Below, piece by piece: positions 18,115 to 26,456 of a DNA stretch of 64,000 nucleotides. The notes under the pieces were generated by a model. The model was not told where the DNA came from. It did no database searches and saw nothing but the letters and a program-made list of their open reading frames with translations. The DNA is from an uncultured Schlesneria sp. (GTDB lineage: Bacteria; Planctomycetota; Planctomycetia; Planctomycetales; Planctomycetaceae), in NCBI GenBank assembly GCA_903834925.1, contig CAILLA010000187.1, positions 16,825-80,824 on the forward strand. Direction: 5' to 3'. Both the position numbers and the translations under genes were made by a program. Numbering within the stretch: position 1 is the first letter of the stretch; the number at the start of each line of letters is the position of its first letter.

Positions 18115-19407
18115 TTAAATCACGCGAGCGACAATCATGGTCCTGTCGTCGTCAGCGGGTCGACCGTTGGCAAACAATTCAACCGCTCCCAATACCGATT
18201 TCATCAAGGCATCTGCTTGCAACGAGCATTTTTCCAATTCGTCATCCAATCGATTTGTTCCAAAAAAAGCACCGTCAATACTCTGGGCTTCGGTAATGCC
18301 ATCGGTATAGATGATGATCTGGTCTCCCCGCTGAAGCTGTAACTGAGACTCTTCGTACGCTGTTTCGTCGATGACACCGAGTGGAAGTCCACCCGCTTGA
18401 TCGAGAGAGAGCAATGAACCATCCTGGCATCGCTTGAGCCGTGGCGGGTTGTGTCCGGCACAGGCATACGTCAACACACGGCTTTTAGGATTGTAGATGC
18501 CGTAAAACGCGGTAACAAAGGTTGCATTCAGGCCGACGTACTTTGAAGACAGGTGGCCATTCAGGTAGTCGAGTAACTTCCCTGGCGGAAGCGGCGGTCC
18601 TGGATGTGTATGGGCGATGCAATGAGTGACCGCCATGAGTACGGCTGCTGGAGTACCGTGGCCGCTGACGTCGGCAATGAAAATCCCCCATTGGCCATCG
18701 GGCATGGGAAAGAAGTCATAGTAGTCACCTCCCGCACGTTGGGCTGGTTGATAATACGAAGCCAAATCAAGCGTGGGGATTTTTGGCAATTCAGCTGGTA
18801 ACAATGAACGTTGAATCTGACCGACAATTTTCATCTCGCGATCAAGATCATGGTACGCTCGGCCCAATTCTTCTTTCAGGACCAGATTGTTTGTTGCACG
18901 TCCAAAGAGATTGCTACGCCAAACGATGTCAGGAATCTGCTCGGGATCGAAACCGTTCGCTTCTCGCTGCAACATGATCACCATGTTCATTGACACCCCT
19001 TGGTCGTACATCGGGATCGCGAGTAATGATCGGTGCCCTGCCAGGAATTCGTTGGCGGGCTCATCGGCTGATAATTCAAGGTCTTCGATTAACACCGTTT
19101 CATTGCCATGAATCAACCGTGCGAGCAGACCTCCTTCCAATAGTGGCAGACGATCCTTTTCCCGCCAGGGATTCACGTCATCCGCCCAGGTTGTACTGCG
19201 AGTGATTCGATAAAAAGGAGCTTCTAACCCTCTTCGACTGAGCGAGATTCGGCGATCGACCAAGAGGAGTTGCTGAATCTTCTCGCCGTACGAACGGACC
19301 ATTTCTTGCGGATCGGTATGACGGCTCATGTCTCGCATCATGTCGGCGATCACTTCCAGACGTTGCTGCCAGGTCGTCGGTTTCGTTTCCGATTTTTCAT
19401 TCGTCAT
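18115..19407 (-). CDS. GAF domain + SpoIIE/PP2C-type serine phosphatase (RsbU-like)
   Basis: A 430-residue protein. Residues ~15-180 form a GAF-like sensory domain (LLARLIHGNETVLIED, RSLLAIPMYDQG). A linker helix follows (REMKIVGQIQRSLLP), the classic lead-in to RsbU/SpoIIE phosphatases. The PP2C catalytic domain has metal-binding motifs GGDYYDFF, FIADVSGHGTPAA, YACAGHNPP and IIIYTDGITEAQ. It should dephosphorylate a STAS-type anti-anti-sigma protein in a partner-switching stress pathway, though no partner is encoded nearby. It converges with the RND gene, leaving only 46 bp between stops. A MITE-like element lies in its upstream region. Confidence 0.9.
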   Translation of the reverse strand: MTNEKSETKPTTWQQRLEVIADMMRDMSRHTDPQEMVRSYGEKIQQLLLVDRRISLSRRGLEAPFYRITRSTTWADDVNPWREKDRLPLLEGGLLARLIHGNETVLIEDLELSADEPANEFLAGHRSLLAIPMYDQGVSMNMVIMLQREANGFDPEQIPDIVWRSNLFGRATNNLVLKEELGRAYHDLDREMKIVGQIQRSLLPAELPKIPTLDLASYYQPAQRAGGDYYDFFPMPDGQWGIFIADVSGHGTPAAVLMAVTHCIAHTHPGPPLPPGKLLDYLNGHLSSKYVGLNATFVTAFYGIYNPKSRVLTYACAGHNPPRLKRCQDGSLLSLDQAGGLPLGVIDETAYEESQLQLQRGDQIIIYTDGITEAQSIDGAFFGTNRLDDELEKCSLQADALMKSVLGAVELFANGRPADDDRTMIVARVI

Positions 19408-19926
19408 TTTCTCTGTTCCTGCTGCCGAAATGATTCTCAGACAGTTTCGTCCTGTTCGCTCAATCGTCTGCCAATCCCCGTGGATGACTCATTGATTCTT
19501 ACAGCGACACCGTTCCCTGTCACGCAGCAATCCAGAGAGGCTATGCCTCTGACCAAAGTCGCCATCTTCGCACCGCGTGATGAGCATTGTTCGAGAACCA
19601 TGCAAATACCAATTCGCATAATATTCGAAATAGAAATCTAAAGGGAAAATTTGTTACGACGCTTAGGCAACGCCTGAATCATTTCCGACGGAGGCTCATC
19701 AAGCGGAGCGACGATGTCTACTTTGGAAGAAATCCTGAAACTTGACTCGTTGAGTCAAGTTTCAAACTCAATGGAGTCTAACAATGTAGCCCGATCGTTC
19801 AGCAACAGGAAAGCAGAATGCCTGGCAAATAGGCTCATAGAATTGCCGATCACCTGAGGATGTCTATGATTGTCACTCGTGCTCGCATATCGAAGGATTT
19901 CCTGGCTTAACAAGAAAGACAGCCCC
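19408..19926. other. Divergent intergenic region carrying MITE-like copy 2
   Basis: 519 bases lie between the phosphatase start and the dehydrogenase start. The central third is the inverted-repeat element at 19554-19725. A short inverted repeat with arms TTGACTCG and CGAGTCAAG-type sequence follows at about 19738-19760. No additional gene was supported; the flanks should hold the two divergent promoters. Confidence 0.5.
19554..19725. mobile_element. MITE-like element, copy 2 (diverged ends)
   Basis: The left end CAAAGTCGCCATCTTCG and the right end ending GATGTCTACTTTG are imperfect inverted repeats of about 33 bases. Internal blocks GTTCGAGAACCA and AGGCAACGCCTGAATCATTTCCGA match copies 1 and 3. 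Length is 172 bp, within a base of copy 1. Mismatches on both arms indicate an older copy. Confidence 0.7.
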
Positions 19927-20949
19927 ATGTCGACGACGTTCAAAGCGTATGCAGCCACTTCAGCCGCTGGAGAATTAAAGCCGTTTGAATTTGATCCTGG
20001 CCCGTTGAAAGAAGATCAGGTCGAAATTGCGGTCGCTTACTGTGGGATCTGCCATTCGGACCTGTCGATGCTCGACAACGATTGGGGGTTCAGCCAATAC
20101 CCCTTTGTCCCAGGACATGAGATTGTCGGAACGATCGTTGCCGCCGGAGACCATGTCAAGAATGTGAAAGTCGGTGACCGAGTTGGTCTCGGCTGGTTTT
20201 CAGGAAGCTGCATGAGTTGCCAACAATGTCTTTCGGGAAACCACAACCTTTGTACGAATCCGGCAGGTCGCGAGGAGACAATCCTTGGTCGGCATGGCGG
20301 GTTTGCTGATCGAGTTCGTTGTCATTGGGTCTGGGCCACGCCGATACCCGAGGCTGTTGATCCTTCGAAGGCTGGGCCTTTGTTCTGTGGTGGATTAACC
20401 GTCTTCAATCCTCTCGTTCAATTCGACATCAAGCCGACCGATCGTGTTGGGGTGATCGGGATCGGGGGGCTTGGTCATATGGCACTCCAGTTTCTCAACA
20501 AGTGGGGTTGTGAGGTGATCGCATTCTCATCCAGCGACTCAAAGATTGCAGAAGCGATGAAGCTGGGAGCACATCGCGTCGTGAATTCTCGCGACGAAAA
20601 TCAGTTAGCGGCCATCGCGGGAAGCTTAAACCTGATCATCTCGACCGTGAATGTCACGCTGGATTGGCAGGCCTATATCACTTGCCTGGCACCAAAAGGC
20701 CGCTTTCACACCGTTGGTGCGATTGCAGAACCGATTTCCGTCACCGCATTTCCGTTGATCATGGGGCAAAAGTCGGTTTCCGGGTCGCCGCTCGGCAGTC
20801 CCACAACGACAAAGCTGATGATCGACTTCTGTGCTCGGCACAACATCGCGCCGGTGACCGAAACATTCCCGATGTCGAAGGTTAACGACGCCATCGAACA
20901 CCTTCGCTCGGGTAAAGCGCGATATCGCGTCGTTCTGAAGAATGACTGA
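19927..20949 (+). CDS. Zinc-dependent NAD(P) alcohol dehydrogenase, cinnamyl-alcohol type
   Basis: A 340-residue medium-chain dehydrogenase of the CAD/YahK group. ATG 19927 begins MSTTFKAYAATSAAG; the frame is open upstream but that part does not look coding. Catalytic zinc ligands are in CGICHSDL and GHEIVG. The structural zinc has the four-Cys pattern CMSCQQCLSGNHNLC. The Rossmann fingerprint is GVIGIGGLGHMAL. The group reduces aldehydes to alcohols, usually with NADPH, in the cytosol. It converges with the PIN-PhoH gene, and a double-hairpin repeat lies between them. The physiological substrate is not indicated by the context. Confidence 0.92.
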   Translation: MSTTFKAYAATSAAGELKPFEFDPGPLKEDQVEIAVAYCGICHSDLSMLDNDWGFSQYPFVPGHEIVGTIVAAGDHVKNVKVGDRVGLGWFSGSCMSCQQCLSGNHNLCTNPAGREETILGRHGGFADRVRCHWVWATPIPEAVDPSKAGPLFCGGLTVFNPLVQFDIKPTDRVGVIGIGGLGHMALQFLNKWGCEVIAFSSSDSKIAEAMKLGAHRVVNSRDENQLAAIAGSLNLIISTVNVTLDWQAYITCLAPKGRFHTVGAIAEPISVTAFPLIMGQKSVSGSPLGSPTTTKLMIDFCARHNIAPVTETFPMSKVNDAIEHLRSGKARYRVVLKND

Positions 20950-21028
20950 AGACTCCGAGGTTATTCGGGGTTGGGTTGCTTTCCATGGAACACGCGAACC
21001 CAGGGCCTTGTCAAATCTCAAGATTCAG

Positions 21029-21125
21029 GTGCCACTGGATGACCGTCTTCGGTCACCCAGTGCTCTTCGATTGCCTCGAAAATAGGGAAGACACTGCGTC
21101 GGAGAAGACTCCGATGCAGTGGCAC
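21029..21125. repeat. Double-hairpin intergenic repeat, copy C (best-preserved)
   Basis: A 97-bp element begins GTGCCACTGG and ends GCAGTGGCAC. The left hairpin has stem TGACCG/CGGTCA closing a TCTT loop. The right hairpin has stem CTGCGTCGGAG/CTCCGATGCAG closing an AAGA loop. About 25 bp separates the hairpins. It lies midway in the 267-bp gap between two convergent genes. Confidence 0.82.
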
Positions 21126-21216
21126 AAAACCCGAACTTTCTGTCTTGACAACGCACTAGTGCAAAGGCCCGTTAACCACGCCCGCAGGGGAGTTGGGGAT
21201 TCGTTCCCCTTCGGTC

Positions 21217-22557
21217 TTAGAGCAAGTTACTCGCCAATTCTGCCAAGGCAGATCGCTCCCCTTTTTCCAACGTCACGTGAGCGTAGATCGGTTGACCGAC
21301 CATGCGGTTAATCAGATAGCTCAGTCCATTGGAAAGCGAATCGAGATACGGATGATCGATTTGCTGAATGTCGCCCGTCAACACGATCTTGGTTCCCTCC
21401 CCGGCCCGAGTGATGATCGTCTTCACTTCGTGCGGGGTGAGGTTCTGTGCTTCGTCAACGATGAAGAATACACGTTGCAAACTGCGTCCTCGGATGTAGG
21501 CAAGCGGAGTCACTTCCAGCTTGTACTTCACCAGCAGATCATCCAGCTTCGAACGGATATCGGACTCGCCGAGATGGGCACACATCACCGACAAGTTGTC
21601 GTACAACGGCTGCATGTAGGGATCGAGTTTGGCACTAATGTCGCCAGGTAGAAACCCGAGATCACGGTTACTCAACGGAACAACTGGTCGCGCCAGCAAT
21701 GTCTGTCGATAGCGAGACCGGCATTCGAGGGCTGCCGCCATCGCCAGCAAGGTTTTTCCAGAACCCGCTTTTCCGCCAATTGTCACCAGCTTGATATTGT
21801 CGTCCATCAGGGCGCTGAGTGCAAAAGATTGCTCGGCATTACGAGGGGTAACGCCTGCGGCTGTCACCTTTTCGAGACGCGAGTATTTTTTCTCGGTGGC
21901 ATGATAAGTTGCCAGTACGGATTTCGAACCGTTTCGAAGAATAAAGTTTTCGTTGGCGATCGGTTCCTCAACCATTGGAAGTCGGTCTGTACCAACATAT
22001 CCGCTGTTGATAAAGAACTCTGAAATCAAATCTGAAGGAAGATCGGTTACCTGACGTTTGCCGGTATAGAGCTTGTCAAAGCTTTCCACCTTGTCACTGT
22101 TATAGTCCTGGGCAGGCAGTCCCATCGACTTTGCCTTCAGTCGCAGATTGGTATCTTTCGTGACCAGGATGACCGATCGGGGTCGTTCATGGTCCTGAAG
22201 TGTTAGTGAGATATCGAGAATGCGATGATCTGGAGCATCACTGAAGAAGGCTTTTTTCAATGATTCGCCGTGATCTCCTTTCAGGACAACGCGAATTTTT
22301 CCGAGGCCCGGGCCGAGAGATGTTCCTTCATCTGAGAGCACATCACTTGTCAGGTCATCCAGCCGGCGAAGAAACGCCCGGGCCTGAAAGTTGATGTCTT
22401 CGTTCCCTTTTTTGAATCGGTCTAACTCTTCGAGGACCGTAATTGGGACGGCAATATCGTGTTCTTTAAAATTCCAGAGGCAGCCAGCGTCGTGAAGGAT
22501 AACGTTCGTATCGAGAACAAACAACTTCGAGCGAATGCTCGGCGTGGATGCCGCCAT
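21217..22557 (-). CDS. PIN domain + PhoH-like ATPase
   Basis: A 446-residue fusion. The N-terminal PIN nuclease domain (residues ~10-145) has Asp residues in [19 protein letters not shown] and [12 protein letters not shown]. The PhoH-like P-loop ATPase domain (~240-446) has Walker A GKAGSGKT at 262-269 and Walker [10 protein letters not shown]. This PhoH2/YlaK-type architecture is linked in other bacteria to RNA unwinding and cleavage, so a cytosolic RNA-processing role is likely. The ATG at 22557 has an upstream GGAGGACTC-like ribosome site. It is the last of a minus-strand series but is separated from glmM by 263 bp, so it is probably transcribed on its own. Confidence 0.93.
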   Translation of the reverse strand: MAASTPSIRSKLFVLDTNVILHDAGCLWNFKEHDIAVPITVLEELDRFKKGNEDINFQARAFLRRLDDLTSDVLSDEGTSLGPGLGKIRVVLKGDHGESLKKAFFSDAPDHRILDISLTLQDHERPRSVILVTKDTNLRLKAKSMGLPAQDYNSDKVESFDKLYTGKRQVTDLPSDLISEFFINSGYVGTDRLPMVEEPIANENFILRNGSKSVLATYHATEKKYSRLEKVTAAGVTPRNAEQSFALSALMDDNIKLVTIGGKAGSGKTLLAMAAALECRSRYRQTLLARPVVPLSNRDLGFLPGDISAKLDPYMQPLYDNLSVMCAHLGESDIRSKLDDLLVKYKLEVTPLAYIRGRSLQRVFFIVDEAQNLTPHEVKTIITRAGEGTKIVLTGDIQQIDHPYLDSLSNGLSYLINRMVGQPIYAHVTLEKGERSALAELASNLL

Positions 22558-22820
22558 CGAGTCCTCCGTGACTAAAAGTGATCTGCCGTTATCGGCGGAT
22601 TCCGAGGATCACCGCTCCAACAGACCAGTCAGGCTGGCCGATGTCGGAAGCCGCGATTACCGCGGAGAAGGTCGTCCGTGCCATCTAGGGGAACACTAAA
22701 CTGCAAAGTCGATTCGGTCAATCGAGTCTCTCAATAAATCCGAAGAATTCTCCGTGAAGATTAATAAACAATCGACGTCCCTGCAGTGAGCCTTGTCGTG
22801 AAACGCTGACTTCCTAGAAC

Positions 22821-24167
22821 TTATTTGACAGCTTCTTGTGCTAAAGAAACGGCTTCAGTGCAGAGTGACTTTGCTTTCACATCGTCCGGGGCTTCAGCGA
22901 TCACTCGGATGATTGGCTCGGTATTACTGGCTCGGACCTGAACCCAACGGTCAGGCCAGTCCAGCCGTAGCCCGTCTCCTTCTGTCGCCGTGGCACTTCC
23001 ATACGCCGAGCGCAACGCGGCGCACGCGGCGCTGACTCGCTCACGCGGACAATGCAGCTTATCTTTGACAATCGTGTATTGTGGAAGCGTATCGACCCAA
23101 TCCGAAAGAGACGTTCGTCGAACGACGAGCCCATCCAGTACATAGGCCATGCTGACGAAACTGTCGCGGACAAAACCGACCTGCGGTTCAATCACTCCGC
23201 CATTCCCTTCACCGCCAATCAAGGCGTGAACTTCCTGCATTTTTGCCACCACATTGGCTTCACCAACATGCGAACGATGAAACGCACATCCGTATTTCCC
23301 AGCCAGATCCGCCGTGACACGGCTTGTCGAACCGTTAACAACAACAGGCCCTTTTTTGCGCGACAAGACATGGTCGACGGCGAGTGCCAGAGTCAATTCT
23401 TCCCCGATGTAACGCCCGGTATTATCGACGATGGCCAGTCGGTCTGCGTCCGGGTCTTGAGCAAACCCGACGTCCGCCCCGTGCTCCGTGACAGCGGCCA
23501 TTAGCGTTTTCAGATTGTCCCTCAATGGCTCGGCGGGATGTTCAAATTGACCGTCGGCAACGCCCCCCATCACGACAACGTCGCAGCCGAGTTCGCGAAG
23601 TAACTGCGGGCCCAGAATACTTCCTGAACCGTGATTACAATCGAGTACGACTTTGAACTTTCTCGATCGAATTGCAGCGACGTCAACCAGCTTGAAAACT
23701 CGTCTTTGATGTTCGCTGTTGGGGTCGTCCACGATCTGGACCGAACCAAGACCTGACCATGGTCGATAAGTGGGCGAGCCGTTGATGACAGCCAACAGTC
23801 GTTCGCCCGTTTCCTTATCAAAAACCGAACCCTGAGGCGAAAACGGCTTAAGGCCATTCCACTCAATTGGGTTGTGGCTGGCCGTCAGCTGTAATCCTCC
23901 AGCGGCACCGAGAGCTGTAACCATCACTCCGCACGTTGGCGTCGAAGCAATTCCCAGGTCCAGTACTTTACAGCCAGTCGCAGTTAGACCGGCGACAACG
24001 GCGTGACGCAACATTTCGCCCGTCGAACGACCGTCGCGGGAAAGGACCACCGTCCCGCCATTGACGATGGTCCCCAAAGACGCGGCAAATCGAGTGACAT
24101 ACTCGGGATCTAACCCATCTCCAACAATCCCGCGTAGACCGGAAATACTAAGAATCCGCTCCGACAT
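22821..24167 (-). CDS. glmM: Phosphoglucosamine mutase / phosphomannomutase family enzyme
   Basis: A 448-residue alpha-D-phosphohexomutase. The catalytic phosphoserine is Ser97 in TASHNP. The magnesium loop is DPDADR with Asp238, 240 and 242. The sugar-specificity loop is GEGNGGVI. The C-terminal phosphate-binding block is RASNTEPIIRV. Loop and length best fit the archaeal-type GlmM group (glucosamine-6-P to glucosamine-1-P for UDP-GlcNAc), but phosphomannomutase activity cannot be excluded. ATG 24167 begins MSERILSISGLRG; the longer open frame overlaps the preceding gene and is not credible. The start is 13 bp after the stop of the phospholipase-like gene, so the two are likely cotranscribed. 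Confidence 0.88.
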   Translation of the reverse strand: MSERILSISGLRGIVGDGLDPEYVTRFAASLGTIVNGGTVVLSRDGRSTGEMLRHAVVAGLTATGCKVLDLGIASTPTCGVMVTALGAAGGLQLTASHNPIEWNGLKPFSPQGSVFDKETGERLLAVINGSPTYRPWSGLGSVQIVDDPNSEHQRRVFKLVDVAAIRSRKFKVVLDCNHGSGSILGPQLLRELGCDVVVMGGVADGQFEHPAEPLRDNLKTLMAAVTEHGADVGFAQDPDADRLAIVDNTGRYIGEELTLALAVDHVLSRKKGPVVVNGSTSRVTADLAGKYGCAFHRSHVGEANVVAKMQEVHALIGGEGNGGVIEPQVGFVRDSFVSMAYVLDGLVVRRTSLSDWVDTLPQYTIVKDKLHCPRERVSAACAALRSAYGSATATEGDGLRLDWPDRWVQVRASNTEPIIRVIAEAPDDVKAKSLCTEAVSLAQEAVK

Positions 24168-24180
24168 TTCGATTCCTTGT

Positions 24181-24525
24181 CTATCGATACATACTGCCGC
24201 CGAATAACCGTGCGGTGTTGTAATAGAAACGAGCCTTCCGGTAACAGGCTCGCGGGTTTGAAGAACAGTTGCACGCAGCTTCCATGTTACAGAGGAACTG
24301 CCGATCGCACTCGCTACGCGAGAAGCCGCTTCCCGTATAGCAAGCATCGTGAGCTGCACAGGCAGGGCGAAAATCGGCCCCGTAAAAGCCCTGAGGGATC
24401 ATACGGTTTCCACCGATTGGATTTCCGGGTCCACACGGACGCCAGGGAGGACACTCCGCCTGTGCTGAGACACAATTGGCAAAAAAAAACAACGCCAAAA
24501 CCGACGCCACTTGAATCGTTCGCAT
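24181..24525 (-). CDS. Exported phospholipase A2-like protein
   Basis: A 114-residue secreted protein. ATG 24525 has a GAGG ribosome site eight bases upstream and leads into signal peptide MRTIQVASVLALFFFANCVSAQA. The mature part holds CAAHDACY at 56-63, which fits the PLA2 active-site pattern CxxHxxC with His59 and Asp60. DRQF follows, with Asp74 as a candidate for the PLA2 catalytic Asp. The preceding YGADF is comparable to the calcium-loop region. Ten cysteines, four of them clustered as CNC and flanking residues, suggest several disulfides. It would hydrolyse the sn-2 acyl bond of phospholipids outside the cytoplasm, which is inference from the motif. It lies between an LplT-like transporter gene and glmM on the same strand. 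Confidence 0.68.
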   Translation of the reverse strand: MRTIQVASVLALFFFANCVSAQAECPPWRPCGPGNPIGGNRMIPQGFYGADFRPACAAHDACYTGSGFSRSECDRQFLCNMEAACNCSSNPRACYRKARFYYNTARLFGGSMYR

Positions 24526-24681
24526 TATCTCACCTCGAAATTTTTGAGTTACTACAAATCGAAGTCCCCAAATTGTTGGGGGCACTCCCTTTCCAGGCGG
24601 GATCGTGGCAGCTCAGGCAAATAATTTCAAGTTGCGCAAACTTTTCCGATGAGGCTTTCTGGGTTGTCTTTGTCGCGCCAA

Positions 24682-26154
24682 TTACGACGAAGCGGTTCCA
24701 ATCTCTGCTTCCGGCGGTCGATAAAACAAGGCGACAGGGAGCATCAGCACTGCGGCAAGGCCAAACAACGATGCATAAGGGAGCATTAGCCAGTCAACAA
24801 GAACGATCCGGCCCAGAAAACAAACGCCTCCTGCGGAAGCGATTCCGATCCAGTTGATCAGGTTGTTCGCACCGATGATTCGTCCCTTTTGCTCTGAGGG
24901 AGCGGTCGATTGCAGGTACACCTGCAACGGAACACTATAGAAACCGGCAAACAATCCGACCGAGATCAATGCCATTGCACTGCCGTATGGGCCCAGCAGT
25001 GTTCCCCGAAAGAAACGCTCGGTCGTGTTTGCGAGTTGTGGAGATTTTGGATCATTTACCGTTGGATGGGTCGCATCACTTCCCGATACCGTTGCCTCGA
25101 CGGCATTGCCGGCAACGTCCGGTTTGACTTCGCTATCAGCCTTGGATTGTACACGCTGTTTTAACTCACGGATTTCTTCCCGAACGAGATTCCAACCGGG
25201 GCCGGGTAGCGCCAGAAGCAACAGGCTTAACGTAATCCCCCACGCTCCGGTTCGTACCATCCAGCCACGAACGCGATCTTTTGACAAGATTCCGGCAACC
25301 ACACAACCAACGGCAATTCCAACCCCAGTCGTCGCGGCAAGGACACCAGTGATCAGATCATTCAAATGAAACTGTTCTTTCCCCAAAGCATTGATCGCCG
25401 GAGGATAGATAGTTCCACCCACGAACCAGAACACGGACGACATTAATAACACGCCAAAGAGTTTTGGCTGATCCCGAAGCAAGCCCCTTGTCTCTGGCGC
25501 AATCAAAAGGGACGACGTATCAAATTTCAGGCTCGGTTGAGCCACCGGCGTTGGACGTACCGCCAGCGACGTTAACAACCCCATGATGGAAATGACCAGG
25601 CATGGCATACTCGCCAGCCAAAGCGTCTCTGGAAAAAAATGCTTCGCTGTCCCTGCGGCCGTCAATCCGAAAATGATCGCAAGAAACGTCGCCATCAGCA
25701 TCATTCCATTCGCACGAGGCAAGTCTTCTGCACGAAGCATTTCCGGCAGTATCCCGTATTTTGATGGACCGAAGAACGCACTGTGAGCTCCCATCAGACA
25801 CAGGACCGCCAATAAAAAAGGCAAGCTGTGTGCCAGGAACCCAATCATTCCCAGCAACACGATGACAACCTCAGCCAGTTTGCACAGGACGATGATCGTT
25901 CGTTTGCTGAATCGATCCGACAGGAACCCGGCATATCCCGAGATTGCGATAAACGGGATCGAAAACAAGACGAGTCCCAATCCTTGTAAATCTCGACCAC
26001 CCTGACTTGCCTGATCAAGACAATCAAGCATCACAAGCTGTTTAAACAGATTATCGTTGAACGCTCCGAAAAACTGAGTCAGATTGAGCCCCCAGAAGCT
26101 GCGATCTTGCAACAATGGCTTTCGGTCGTCATGAGATTCAGTCGTCATCGTCAC
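24682..26154 (-). CDS. MFS transporter, lysophospholipid transporter (LplT/Aas N-domain) type
   Basis: A ~490-residue major-facilitator protein. It begins MTMTTESHDD and then WGLNLTQFFGAFNDNLFKQ, the hallmark of the LplT group and of the transporter domain fused to Aas-type acyltransferases. Roughly twelve hydrophobic helices are visible. A central polar loop (about residues 325-375, many Lys/Asp/Glu/Thr) separates the halves, and RIIGANNLINWIG lies in the second half. Family members flip lysophosphatidylethanolamine inward for re-acylation. No acyltransferase domain is attached. Start is either ATG 26154 or the ATG two codons on. It is 156 bp upstream of the phospholipase-A2-like gene on the same strand. 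Confidence 0.85.
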   Translation of the reverse strand: MTMTTESHDDRKPLLQDRSFWGLNLTQFFGAFNDNLFKQLVMLDCLDQASQGGRDLQGLGLVLFSIPFIAISGYAGFLSDRFSKRTIIVLCKLAEVVIVLLGMIGFLAHSLPFLLAVLCLMGAHSAFFGPSKYGILPEMLRAEDLPRANGMMLMATFLAIIFGLTAAGTAKHFFPETLWLASMPCLVISIMGLLTSLAVRPTPVAQPSLKFDTSSLLIAPETRGLLRDQPKLFGVLLMSSVFWFVGGTIYPPAINALGKEQFHLNDLITGVLAATTGVGIAVGCVVAGILSKDRVRGWMVRTGAWGITLSLLLLALPGPGWNLVREEIRELKQRVQSKADSEVKPDVAGNAVEATVSGSDATHPTVNDPKSPQLANTTERFFRGTLLGPYGSAMALISVGLFAGFYSVPLQVYLQSTAPSEQKGRIIGANNLINWIGIASAGGVCFLGRIVLVDWLMLPYASLFGLAAVLMLPVALFYRPPEAEIGTASS

Positions 26155-26456
26155 GGCCTTCTGACAAAACGTCGTTTTAACGAAATTCTGCGATCAATTG
26201 AACTGGATTCTTGCAGGATGTTGAGAACGAGGATAGCCATTCTTGTGAATCTCGATTGTCAAACTTTAGAACACCAGTTTACGATGCTATATGATGAAGA
26301 TAGCGCGGGTAGCACCCGCAGCTCAACGGGAGAGCGAGACTTCTCACGAGCTGCTGATTCGATGTGTGCATTTTTGTGACTGGGCGAGCGTCTCGCACTC
26401 CCTTCGTCAAATCGTCATTTGCAACAGAATTCGTAGCCGCGAACGGTAATAATAAG
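26155..26456. other. Divergent promoter region
   Basis: 302 bases lie between the transporter start and the zinc-ribbon gene start. It must carry both promoters. A 15-base stretch around 26317-26333 resembles a tRNA D-arm but no tRNA fold can be completed around it. Nothing else was recognised. Confidence 0.4.

Noticed and set aside
26310..26385. A tRNA gene, suggested by a D-arm-like AGCTCAACGGGAGAGC stretch
   Set aside because: No pairing anticodon stem, no T-arm with GGTTCGA and no acceptor stem can be built around it.
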